6,473 bases of DNA from Candidatus Treponema faecavium. GTDB taxonomy: Bacteria > Spirochaetota > Spirochaetia > Treponematales > Treponemataceae. The notes beneath the pieces were generated by a model. That model was given only the letters and a program-made list of their open reading frames with translations, had not been told where the DNA came from and ran no database searches. A program made the translations under genes and the position numbers. This document shows, in pieces, positions 1 to 5,473 of the stretch (positions within the stretch are counted from its first letter, which is position 1; each line of letters opens with the position of its first letter). The DNA lies in contig DXHG01000114.1 in NCBI GenBank assembly GCA_019113455.1, positions 1 to 6,473 of the forward strand, read 5' to 3'.

Positions 1-264
1 TTTAAGCTGCCGTCCGGTCAGCAGCGACGGTGTGCCTCCGCCGATGTATACCGTAGAAAGCGGAGACAAAAGCCCGCGCTCCGCTATATCGCGCAGCTCA
101 GCGATGCAGGCAGCCACATATTCATCAGGAACTGTACCGCGCGGCTCAGAGTAAAAATCACAGTATGTGCATTTTGCGTGGCAGAACGGAATGTGAATAT
201 AGAGCGATGAACAGGGCGCGCAGTGCGCAGGAGCATACAGCGCTGCCTCGTACGGTGCGGCCAT
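1..264 (-). CDS. hemW: HemW-like radical SAM heme chaperone, N-terminal 88 residues (cut by window edge)
   Basis: Only the first 88 codons are present; the gene continues past base 1. Residues 21-39 carry the HemN/HemW signature YIHIPFC with the radical SAM cluster motif CX3CX2C (C28, C32, C35) followed by DFYS. GGGTPS at 75-80 is the S-adenosylmethionine-binding glycine motif. HemW proteins bind heme and a 4Fe-4S cluster and are thought to deliver heme to respiratory enzymes; they were long misnamed oxygen-independent coproporphyrinogen oxidase. The start is well fixed: an in-frame TGA lies two codons upstream, and no ATG, GTG or TTG occurs between codon 1 and the cysteine motif. The start is 11 bases after the lepB stop, with no clear Shine-Dalgarno, so co-transcription and coupling with lepB are likely. 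The 20 residues before the core are longer than usual and include HCAPC (C15, C18). HemW is favoured over HemN because the core motif lies so near the N-terminus. Confidence 0.9.
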   Translation of the reverse strand, partial: MAAPYEAALYAPAHCAPCSSLYIHIPFCHAKCTYCDFYSEPRGTVPDEYVAACIAELRDIAERGLLSPLSTVYIGGGTPSLLTGRQLK

Positions 265-275
265 GTGCGTTCAGG

Positions 276-998
276 TTATTTAATGCCGAAACAGCTGAAC
301 GGAAAATAACAGAAAAACGCTTTACCGCGTATGCTGCCGCTGTCTACCGTGCCCCAGATGCGGGAATCAGCACTCGACGTCCGATTATCAGAGAGCACAA
401 AGTACTCTCCGCTTTGCAGCGTGAACTCCGCCATATCGCTGCATACGCCGATATTCGTGTCCCAGCCGTCAGGCAGTTCATCAAGATACACATCGTATTC
501 TTTGCTAATCACTTCAAACTCGGTAAGAAAATGTGTCTGCCCTTCCGGCCTGATATACATGACAAAATCGCGCATGTACAGCGTGTCTCCCGGCATTCCC
601 ACAACACGGCGCACGCAGGGCTTTTCGGTCATGAGCGAGGAGCTCGTAAACGGAAACAGCTTTTGAAACGTGAAAAACGACACAAACGCGTCGCCAAGCC
701 GCGCAGTCGGCGTCTTTTTATCAGAAGAAAGCGAATCGAGCAGCACCATGTCGCCGCGGGATATGCGGCCGAGCGCAATGGAATCTTCTCCGCGCACGAG
801 CGGCGTTACCAAAAGCGAGCTGCGTTCGGCAAGGCTTGGCAGCATTGAAATCGAATTGGTCGATACGGGAAACACAATAAACCGCAAGAAAGCCGTTACA
901 ATGACAAACACCGCAAGGATAATACCTGAGACACGGAGTATTTTCCGCTGCAGCGCAAGCCGTTCGGCATATGAATTCTTATAGAGATTGCTTTCCAT
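276..998 (-). CDS. lepB: Signal peptidase I (leader peptidase)
   Basis: Membrane serine protease that removes signal peptides from exported proteins at the outer face of the inner membrane. Numbering from ATG 998 (240 aa): one N-terminal membrane segment at about 22-44, then box B with SISM (nucleophile S51), box C RGDMVLLD (81-88), box D RRVVGMPGD (130-138), and box E VLSDNR...SADSR.WG (201-216). Box D is odd. Families with the Ser/Lys dyad have Lys-Arg before the (A/V/I)(V/I)G.PGD block, but here both positions are Arg (codons CGC CGT), so the general-base lysine position is R130. About 40 residues between boxes C and D are an insertion with an aromatic stretch FVSFFTF. A TTG at 1019 would add 7 residues, but it lies upstream of the transcription start predicted from the overlapping TATAAT, so ATG 998 is chosen. 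No Shine-Dalgarno is visible for either start. hemW follows directly. Confidence 0.9.
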   Translation of the reverse strand: MESNLYKNSYAERLALQRKILRVSGIILAVFVIVTAFLRFIVFPVSTNSISMLPSLAERSSLLVTPLVRGEDSIALGRISRGDMVLLDSLSSDKKTPTARLGDAFVSFFTFQKLFPFTSSSLMTEKPCVRRVVGMPGDTLYMRDFVMYIRPEGQTHFLTEFEVISKEYDVYLDELPDGWDTNIGVCSDMAEFTLQSGEYFVLSDNRTSSADSRIWGTVDSGSIRGKAFFCYFPFSCFGIK

Positions 999-1007
999 AT
1001 TTTGTAT

Positions 1008-1036
1008 ATTATACTGCAAGCTGGCATCAGATACAA
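1008..1036 (-). promoter_or_regulatory. Sigma-70 type promoter for lepB-hemW
   Basis: Reading the minus strand, TTGTAT (1036-1031) is followed by exactly 17 bases and then a perfect TATAAT (1013-1008). The -35 box matches consensus only at TTG. Transcription would be expected to start near 1002-1000, just 2-4 bases before the lepB ATG at 998. The mRNA would then be essentially leaderless, which agrees with the absence of a Shine-Dalgarno. The promoter call is by inspection only. Confidence 0.6.
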
Positions 1037-1055
1037 TGAGGAGGAGGGATTCTGT

Positions 1056-1090
1056 AAAAGCACGCGGGCAACATGTTTACCCATACGTGC
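1056..1090 (-). terminator. Terminator-like hairpin upstream of the lepB promoter
   Basis: On the minus strand GCACG (1090-1086) pairs with CGTGC (1064-1060). Inside it GGG (1082-1080) pairs with CCC (1068-1066), around an 11-base loop containing ACATGT. The stem is followed at once by TTTT (1059-1056). It sits about 20 bases upstream of the lepB -35 box, where it would insulate lepB from minus-strand transcription arriving from 1100-1290. The internal loop and the short T tract keep this tentative. Confidence 0.35.
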
Positions 1091-1117
1091 AAACTGAACA
1101 ATTCGCCGCTGGCAAAC

Positions 1118-1215
1118 CACGTGCGGCATATGCGTGCAGCACGGGCAGCAGTATGCAGGGGACATACCGCTGCTCATTTGTTTCCTCATGTCTCTGCAAA
1201 AACGTTTTCTTGCAG
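1118..1215 (-). other. Stem-loop cluster in the lepB-DUF4097 intergenic region, possible structured RNA
   Basis: Two clear inverted repeats and several small palindromes lie together. Stem one pairs 1145-1155 with 1163-1173 (11 pairs, 7-base loop). Stem two pairs 1194-1202 with 1207-1215 (9 pairs, 4-base loop). In each stem the single imperfect position is A opposite C on the plus strand but G opposite U on the minus strand, so both fold better as minus-strand RNA. CACGTG (1118-1123), GCATATGC (1126-1133) and CGTGCAGCACG (1133-1143) lie alongside. No promoter was found for a minus-strand transcript, and I recognise no RNA family. Minus-strand reading gives a 54-codon GTG frame (1077-1241), but it has no Shine-Dalgarno and no recognisable motif. 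Confidence 0.25.
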
Positions 1216-1266
1216 TTAATCTCGCGCCGCAGTTTTGACACCCGAGGCTGAACCGAAAATTAACAT

Positions 1267-1287
1267 CAGCCTGATTTTTCAGGGCTG
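1267..1287 (-). terminator. Hairpin just after a minus-strand stop codon
   Basis: CAGCCTGA (1267-1274) and TCAGGGCTG (1279-1287) pair around a 4-base loop with one bulged G. On the minus strand the hairpin begins three bases after the TAA at 1292-1290 and is followed by the AT-rich stretch ATGTTAATTTT. Its placement suits a factor-independent terminator of a former or present minus-strand gene ending at 1290. The T tract is interrupted, so confidence is low. Confidence 0.35.
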
Positions 1288-1289
1288 GG

Positions 1290-1538
1290 TTACTGCGCGC
1301 CCTCATTCCCGACAATGTGCGCCGCTTCGCTCACGGTAAAAAATTCTTCCATAATTTTTGCGGTTTGCTTGACTTTTGTGTCGCCCAAAGGTGTACCGTC
1401 ATCATACCACGGACATCCATTCGTGTAAACCAAACCCGCCTTTACGGGAAAATCTGGAGGTATATCGATGAAAAAGATTTCATTTTTTTTTGCTGGCGCG
1501 TCGCTGTCAGTTATGGCGTTTTCGGGCTGTGCGCTTAA
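1290..1538 (-). pseudogene. Possible gene remnant: 82-codon minus-strand open frame without a credible start
   Basis: The frame is open from just after a TAG at 1541-1539 to TAA at 1292-1290. The part outside the DUF4097 gene (1290-1467) reads like real protein: a Pro/Gly-rich stretch with YTNGCPWYDDG, then a helix-like KQTAKIMEEFF, and a TVSEAAHIVG segment reminiscent of a short helix-turn-helix. It ends NEGAQ. Codons are typical of the neighbouring genes (GAA, GCG, ACC). The only ATG is at 1352, 20 codons from the end; a TTG at 1433 has no properly spaced Shine-Dalgarno. The 5' end overlaps antisense to the ribosome site and signal peptide of the lipoprotein gene. I infer a 3' remnant of a displaced gene; a chance open frame is the main alternative. 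I recognise no family. Confidence 0.25.
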
Positions 1539-2124
1539 CTATGATTTTACGGCAATGTCGTATGCATCAGGCGGCGACGTCATTGAACATATTTCCGTTG
1601 ACGTGCGCGACCGCGACGTGCGGATTGAGGTTTCAAACGACAATCAGGTGCATATCGATTATTTTAACAGCGACGAGGAATATTTAAGCATTAGCCGTTC
1701 CGGCACAATACTTACGGCACAGTTGCAGTACGATAAAAACTGGACGGATTATATCGGAACAAAAAAGTCTTCGTCCGATGACAGAAAAATAACCATCCGT
1801 ATTCCGAACAGCACAATATATTCGCTTTCCGTAAATACCACAAACGAAAACATTACAGTGAACAGCGTGCATGTTCTTGACAGCATGAGCCTTGATTCCA
1901 ACGGCGGAGACGTAGTCTGCAACAGCGCCGGTGCAGAAAAGTCAATCAGCCTCACATCGAAAAACGGCGACATACGGGGGACAATTGCAGGCAGCAAGGC
2001 TGATTTTGCAATTTCGTGCTCAATAAAAAAAGGCGAAAGCAATTTAAAGGACACAAGCGGCGGTCCAAAGACGCTGTCTGTAAACTGCAATAACGGGGAT
2101 ATCAAACTCTCCTTTGAGTCGTAA
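1468..2124 (+). CDS. DUF4097-type beta-repeat lipoprotein
   Basis: 218 residues. Residues 1-21 form a lipoprotein signal: two lysines, a hydrophobic stretch, then FSGC with the acylated cysteine at C21. Phe at -3 is unusual in Gram-negatives, but spirochaete lipoboxes are looser. The mature part is beta-rich, with repeated turns of the NGD kind at NENI (126-129), NGGD (145-148), NGD (166-168) and NGD (209-211), each between short alternating strands. This is the pattern of DUF4097 (putative adhesin / beta-helix) proteins, whose function is unknown. A membrane-anchored envelope protein is the likely state. The start has a strong GGAGG (1456-1460) seven bases ahead. Transcription looks monocistronic: terminator-like stem downstream, separate promoter for nudC. 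The family call rests on repeat style, not on a decisive motif. Confidence 0.8.
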   Translation: MKKISFFFAGASLSVMAFSGCALNYDFTAMSYASGGDVIEHISVDVRDRDVRIEVSNDNQVHIDYFNSDEEYLSISRSGTILTAQLQYDKNWTDYIGTKKSSSDDRKITIRIPNSTIYSLSVNTTNENITVNSVHVLDSMSLDSNGGDVVCNSAGAEKSISLTSKNGDIRGTIAGSKADFAISCSIKKGESNLKDTSGGPKTLSVNCNNGDIKLSFES

Positions 2125-2144
2125 TCCCGGTACGAAAAAATACA

Positions 2145-2200
2145 CAGGCGGCGAGAAACAGACCGTTGTACGCGCCGCCTGCAATAAATTATTTTCCAAC
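2145..2200 (+). terminator. Terminator-like stem after the DUF4097 gene
   Basis: CAGGCGGCG (2145-2153) is perfectly complementary to CGCCGCCTG (2173-2181), with a 19-base loop that can itself pair ACA with TGT. It is followed by an AT-rich stretch ending ATTATTTT (2188-2195). It begins 20 bases after the lipoprotein stop and ends before the nudC promoter, as a terminator separating the two genes would. The loop is long and the T tract broken, so efficiency is uncertain. Confidence 0.5.
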
Positions 2201-2221
2201 TTTAAAAAAGTGTGCTACACT
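2193..2221 (+). promoter_or_regulatory. Extended -10 promoter for nudC, start point on the ATG
   Basis: TTTCCA (2193-2198), 17 bases, then TACACT (2216-2221) preceded by TG one base away (TGC), an extended -10 arrangement. Each hexamer matches consensus at four positions. The expected start of transcription, about 7 bases past the -10 box, is base 2228, the A of the nudC ATG. The -35 box overlaps the tail of the upstream terminator-like element. Confidence 0.45.
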
Positions 2222-2227
2222 GTATAT

Positions 2228-3010
2228 ATGCCTTTATCACGAATAGTATCTTCACACGACATACCGCAGTTTATTTTCTGCGGCAACACTATTCTTACCG
2301 GCGCAAAAGAAAACGCGCTTTTACCGGATGCGGAGGTGAGCGCGCGCTGCATCGAGTTTCAGGTAGCGGAAGACTGGTTTACCGATACGGATCACCGCTA
2401 CACCGCGCTCATGCTCGAAAACGGCACGCCGCCCATACCGCCTGATACGCGCTGGATTCCGCTCAGGCAGTTTTTTGCTGAACAGCCGGAAGCGCTTGCA
2501 AGTCTTGCGGCGCGGGCGCACGGACTGCTTGCATGGCGGCACACGTACCGCTACTGTCCAAGCTGCGGCGCTCCGCTCCGCGATGACGCCGATGAAACGG
2601 CGCGCGTCTGTATCAAATGCGAACGCACGCAGTTTCCCGTTTTGGAACCGGCGGTTATCGTGATTGTGCGCAAGGCGGGAAGGATTCTTTTGGCGCGGCA
2701 CAGGCAGCGCAATACCAATATCTACACCTGTCTTGCAGGATACGTTGAACACGGAGAAACGCTTGAACAGTGCGTGTATCGCGAAGTAAAAGAAGAAACG
2801 GGAATAGAGGTAACTAATATCACGTACCGCATGAGCCAGAGCTGGCCGTTTCCCGATCAGCTCATGGTCGGCTTCAGCGCGGAATGGCAGCGCGGCGAAC
2901 TCTGCGTGCAGCCAAACGAGATTCAGGAAGCGGCGTGGTTTGACCCTGACCGGCTCCCGGATATTCCGGCTCCCGGCTCGCTTGCCTACCGCCTTATCAC
3001 CGGCCGGTAA
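2228..3010 (+). CDS. nudC: NAD+/NADH diphosphatase (Nudix), NudC family
   Basis: 260 residues, the usual NudC size (E. coli about 257). The enzyme splits NAD(H) into NMN(H) and AMP; family members also remove NAD caps from RNA 5' ends. Order: divergent N-terminal domain (about 1-105), a zinc ribbon with C110, C113, C128 and C131 (CPSC...CIKC), then the Nudix domain. The Nudix box is complete: G171, E177, then REVKEETGI at 185-193 with the metal-binding glutamates. The NudC marker that reads SQPWPFPxS in typical members is here SQSWPFPDQ (203-211), with Pro to Ser and the final Ser replaced. The frame is open back to 2114, but that would run through the terminator stem and the promoter, so ATG 2228 is chosen. 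It has no Shine-Dalgarno and the mRNA is probably leaderless. It converges with lysA. Confidence 0.93.
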   Translation: MPLSRIVSSHDIPQFIFCGNTILTGAKENALLPDAEVSARCIEFQVAEDWFTDTDHRYTALMLENGTPPIPPDTRWIPLRQFFAEQPEALASLAARAHGLLAWRHTYRYCPSCGAPLRDDADETARVCIKCERTQFPVLEPAVIVIVRKAGRILLARHRQRNTNIYTCLAGYVEHGETLEQCVYREVKEETGIEVTNITYRMSQSWPFPDQLMVGFSAEWQRGELCVQPNEIQEAAWFDPDRLPDIPAPGSLAYRLITGR

Positions 3011-3013
3011 GAA

Positions 3014-3061
3014 ACGCGCTGCCGCCTGCGATACAGCGGCCGTGCAGTCTGTCTGTGCGGC
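3014..3061. terminator. Hairpins between convergent nudC and lysA
   Basis: Two adjacent inverted repeats occupy the 61-base gap. Repeat 3021-3040 forms, on the minus strand, a 7-pair stem with one bulged G and a 5-base loop, followed six bases later by TTTCTT; this could end the dapA-asd-lysA transcript. Repeat 3039-3061 (GCCGTGCAG against CTGTGCGGC) forms nine pairs including two G-U on the plus strand, where it could end nudC, but no T tract follows. They overlap by two bases and cannot form together on one strand. Confidence 0.35.
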
Positions 3062-3071
3062 TTACGCGCGG

Positions 3072-4337
3072 TTACGAAAAGTGTTCCAAACCGGTAAAAT
3101 CGAGCGTCGCGAAATAATCATCGATTGTTTCGCGGCGGCGTATCTGCATCACAGAGCCGTCTTCGCGCAGCAGGAGTTCGCCGCAGCGCAGCTTGGCGTT
3201 GTAATTGAATCCCATCGCGCGCCCGTGCGCTCCCGCGTCGTGAATGATAAGCAGGTCGCCGCGATTAATGCGCGGCAGTGCGCGCTGCACGGCGAATTTA
3301 TCGCAGTTCTCGCACAGAGAGCCCACTATGTCATACACATGATCTTTTGCCTCATGTTCTTTTCCCGCCACCGTCACTTCATGATATGCCCCGTACATGC
3401 CAGGGCGCATTAAATCAGCCATGCTCGCGTCAACGCCGATATATTCACGGTAAATATGCTTTTCGTGCAGCGCGCGCGTTACGAGCCAGCCGTACGGGCC
3501 GGTTATCGGGCGGCCGCATTCCCACCTGATAGAAAGCGGGTCAAGACCGGCGGGCACAATGATGCGGTCATACACAGCGCGGATTCCGTGCGCAAGATAC
3601 TCGTAATCAATAGCCTGCTGTTCCGGCCGGTACGGGATGCCGATACCGCCGCCCAAATCAACAAACTCAATGCGCACGCCGTCTTTTTCCTGCAGATCAG
3701 CGGCCAACTTGAACAGCATCTCAGCCGTGTCAATAAAATACGCAGGGTTCAGCTCATTTGAGGCGACCATCGTGTGCAGGCCGAAACGCTGTACCCCAAG
3801 GCTCGCGCACCGCGCGTACGCTTCGATAATCTGCTCGTACGTAAGACCGTATTTTGCTTCTTCGGGCTTGCCGATAATCGCATTGCCGTCTTTGAGCGGG
3901 CCGGGGTTATACCGAAAACAGATAAGTTCCGGCAGCGCGCCGAGCGTCTCCGCCACAAAGTCGATATGCGTTATATCATCCAGATTCAGTATTGCACCAA
4001 GCAGATTTGCGTAAATATACTCCTGCGCGGGCGTCTCGTTTGACGTAAACATCACATACTCGCCGGTCATGCCTGACTGTTCGGCAAGAATCAGCTCCGG
4101 CAGGCTTGAACAGTCGGCGCCGCAGCCTTCGCTTGCAAGTATCTTCAATATATATGGGTTGGGACACGCCTTTACCGCAAAATACTCTCTGAATGAAGAG
4201 AAAATCGAAAACGCCTGCGTGAACCTCCGGATATGCGCGCGGATAGCAGCCTCGTCATAGAGATAAAACGGCGTTCCGTACTGTTCGGCAAGGCGCTCAA
4301 GCGCCTGTGTTGAAATCGGGAAAGTTTTTTCTGCCAT
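3072..4337 (-). CDS. lysA: Diaminopimelate decarboxylase (fold type III PLP enzyme), divergent subfamily
   Basis: 421 residues, the usual LysA length. Expected to convert meso-diaminopimelate to L-lysine and CO2, the last step of lysine synthesis. The alanine-racemase-like barrel has the PLP lysine K56 in YFAVKACPNP, a barrel histidine H188, and the phosphate-binding LGGGIG (228-233). ECGRPITGP (273-281) stands where most have EPGR. The C-terminal part has C342-E343 in GSLCENCDKFA, the CES-type substrate motif, and GAHGRAMGFNYN (369-380) where most LysA have GAY...S.YN. The divergences mark a distinct LysA-like branch, but the PLP and CE residues are intact and dapA and asd lie immediately upstream, so lysine synthesis is the best reading. 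Another diamino acid substrate is possible. Its ATG is 8 bases after the asd stop; that TAG forms part of the TAGG Shine-Dalgarno, seven bases before the start, suggesting coupled translation. Confidence 0.9.
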   Translation of the reverse strand: MAEKTFPISTQALERLAEQYGTPFYLYDEAAIRAHIRRFTQAFSIFSSFREYFAVKACPNPYILKILASEGCGADCSSLPELILAEQSGMTGEYVMFTSNETPAQEYIYANLLGAILNLDDITHIDFVAETLGALPELICFRYNPGPLKDGNAIIGKPEEAKYGLTYEQIIEAYARCASLGVQRFGLHTMVASNELNPAYFIDTAEMLFKLAADLQEKDGVRIEFVDLGGGIGIPYRPEQQAIDYEYLAHGIRAVYDRIIVPAGLDPLSIRWECGRPITGPYGWLVTRALHEKHIYREYIGVDASMADLMRPGMYGAYHEVTVAGKEHEAKDHVYDIVGSLCENCDKFAVQRALPRINRGDLLIIHDAGAHGRAMGFNYNAKLRCGELLLREDGSVMQIRRRETIDDYFATLDFTGLEHFS

Positions 4338-4345
4338 ATATATAC

Positions 4346-5458
4346 CTAGTACAGCCCGTCAAAAAATCCTTTCGCCTTGAGGAGCTCCGCGTTCAGGATA
4401 CCGCCTAGAGCCGCGCCGCGCTTTGTATTATGCGACAGCGCGACAAATCTGATGTCAAACACCGGACAGGGTCTGAGCCGTCCGACGGTTACCGCCATTC
4501 CCTTGTCGGCGTCGCGGTCGCGGCGCGGCTGCGGGCGGTTTTCTTCATGACGCACGATAATGGGCGAGAGCGGCGCTGACGGCAGTGAAAGTTCCTGCGG
4601 AAGCGCGCGGAACGACGTCCACACGCGTTCAATCTCGGCAAGCGCCGGTTTCTTTTCGTCAGGCAGATCAAACTCAAGACTCACGCACGCGGTGTGGCCG
4701 TCTATAACCGGCACGCGGTTGCAGTGAGCGGCGACAACAGGCGCGCGCGCGGCTTCGATTCTGCCGTCTTTGACCGAACCGAGTATCTTTAATACTTCTT
4801 TTTCCGTCTTTTCTTCTTCGCCGCTGATAAACGGAACGATATTGTCTATCATGTCAAAGCTCGGCACGCCCGGGTATCCGGCGCCGGATACCGCCTGCAG
4901 CGTCGTTACAATCATGCGCTTGACAGGGTACCCCGCCCGCTCAAGCGCAAACAGCGGAATCATATACGACTGCAAAGAACAGTTCGGCTTTACCGCGATA
5001 AAGCCTTTGTCCCAGCCATGGTGCTTTTTCTGTTCTGCGATGACGGCCAGGTGTTCCGGATTTATTTCAGGGATGAGCATCGGCACGTCGTCCGTCCAGC
5101 GGTTTGCAGACGCGTTTGACACAACCGGAATACCGGCGCCGGCATAGGCCGCCTCAAGCGCTTTTATCGACTCTTTATCCATCTCAAGGGCACTGAACAC
5201 AAACGCGCATTTGCCCGCAGCCGCTGACACATCGTTTGCATCGCCGACGATGAGCTCCGACACGCCGGCAGGAATATCGGAACCGATAAGCCAGCGATTC
5301 TGCACGGCCTCGCAGTACGGCTTGCCCGCAGACCGCGGACTGGCAGCGACATATGCAACTTCAAACCACGGATGATCCGCAAGCAGGTAAATATACCGCT
5401 GCCCCACCATGCCGGTTGCACCAAGCACGCCGACAGGAATCTTCTTTTGCATACTCAT
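4346..5458 (-). CDS. asd: Aspartate-semialdehyde dehydrogenase, archaeal/fungal-type
   Basis: 370 residues. Reduces L-aspartyl-4-phosphate with NADPH to aspartate 4-semialdehyde, the branch point for lysine/DAP and for threonine and methionine. The N-terminal Rossmann fold opens with GATGMVGQR (13-21). The nucleophile is C160 in KPNCSLQ, followed by QAVSGAGYPG (188-197) and HCNRVPVIDGH (245-255), with active-site R248 and H255. The late block ENRPQPRRDRDADKGMAVT and NTKRGAALGGI are hallmarks of the archaeal/fungal subfamily rather than the E. coli type. A GGGGGAG sequence (5468-5462) precedes the start at short spacing; the second ATG two codons later (5452) has somewhat better spacing and cannot be excluded. 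It lies 15 bases after dapA and 8 before lysA in one operon. Its product is the DapA substrate. Confidence 0.95.
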   Translation of the reverse strand: MSMQKKIPVGVLGATGMVGQRYIYLLADHPWFEVAYVAASPRSAGKPYCEAVQNRWLIGSDIPAGVSELIVGDANDVSAAAGKCAFVFSALEMDKESIKALEAAYAGAGIPVVSNASANRWTDDVPMLIPEINPEHLAVIAEQKKHHGWDKGFIAVKPNCSLQSYMIPLFALERAGYPVKRMIVTTLQAVSGAGYPGVPSFDMIDNIVPFISGEEEKTEKEVLKILGSVKDGRIEAARAPVVAAHCNRVPVIDGHTACVSLEFDLPDEKKPALAEIERVWTSFRALPQELSLPSAPLSPIIVRHEENRPQPRRDRDADKGMAVTVGRLRPCPVFDIRFVALSHNTKRGAALGGILNAELLKAKGFFDGLY

Positions 5459-5473
5459 ACACTCCCCCGTATT

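Noticed and set aside
1037..1048. Purine-rich GAGGAGGAGGG on the plus strand resembling a Shine-Dalgarno
   Set aside because: No start codon with a following open frame lies at a suitable distance on the plus strand.
1077..1241. 54-codon minus-strand frame starting GTG, with fairly natural composition
   Set aside because: It has no ribosome site, overlaps the stem-loop cluster and resembles nothing known to me. It could be a decayed or small gene but is not supportable.
896..1315. 139-codon minus-strand frame with CxxC-like motifs (CQNC, CCPCC)
   Set aside because: It runs through the lepB promoter and into the lepB N-terminus in another frame, has no Shine-Dalgarno, and has an unnatural Cys/Met/Ser-rich composition.
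1339..1359. AT-only inverted repeat AAAAATT / AATTTTT
   Set aside because: Seven A/T pairs are expected by chance at this length, and they coincide with ordinary codons of the minus-strand frame.
1369..1397. TTGACT as a -35 box for the DUF4097 gene
   Set aside because: The -35 box is good, but the sequence 16-18 bases downstream (TGTACC) matches -10 at only three positions, and the leader would be about 65 bases. No confident promoter was found for this gene.
1317..1538. 73-codon plus-strand frame ahead of the lipoprotein gene
   Set aside because: It overlaps the lipoprotein signal peptide in another frame, has no Shine-Dalgarno and has poor composition; the opposite-strand reading of the same bases is more protein-like.
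2114..2227. Upstream extension of nudC by 38 codons
   Set aside because: It passes through the terminator-like stem and the promoter, overlaps the lipoprotein stop, and is not needed for the known NudC length.
3011..3413. Long plus-strand frames opposite lysA
   Set aside because: They are shadows of lysA: arginine/alanine-rich antisense translations with no ribosome sites.
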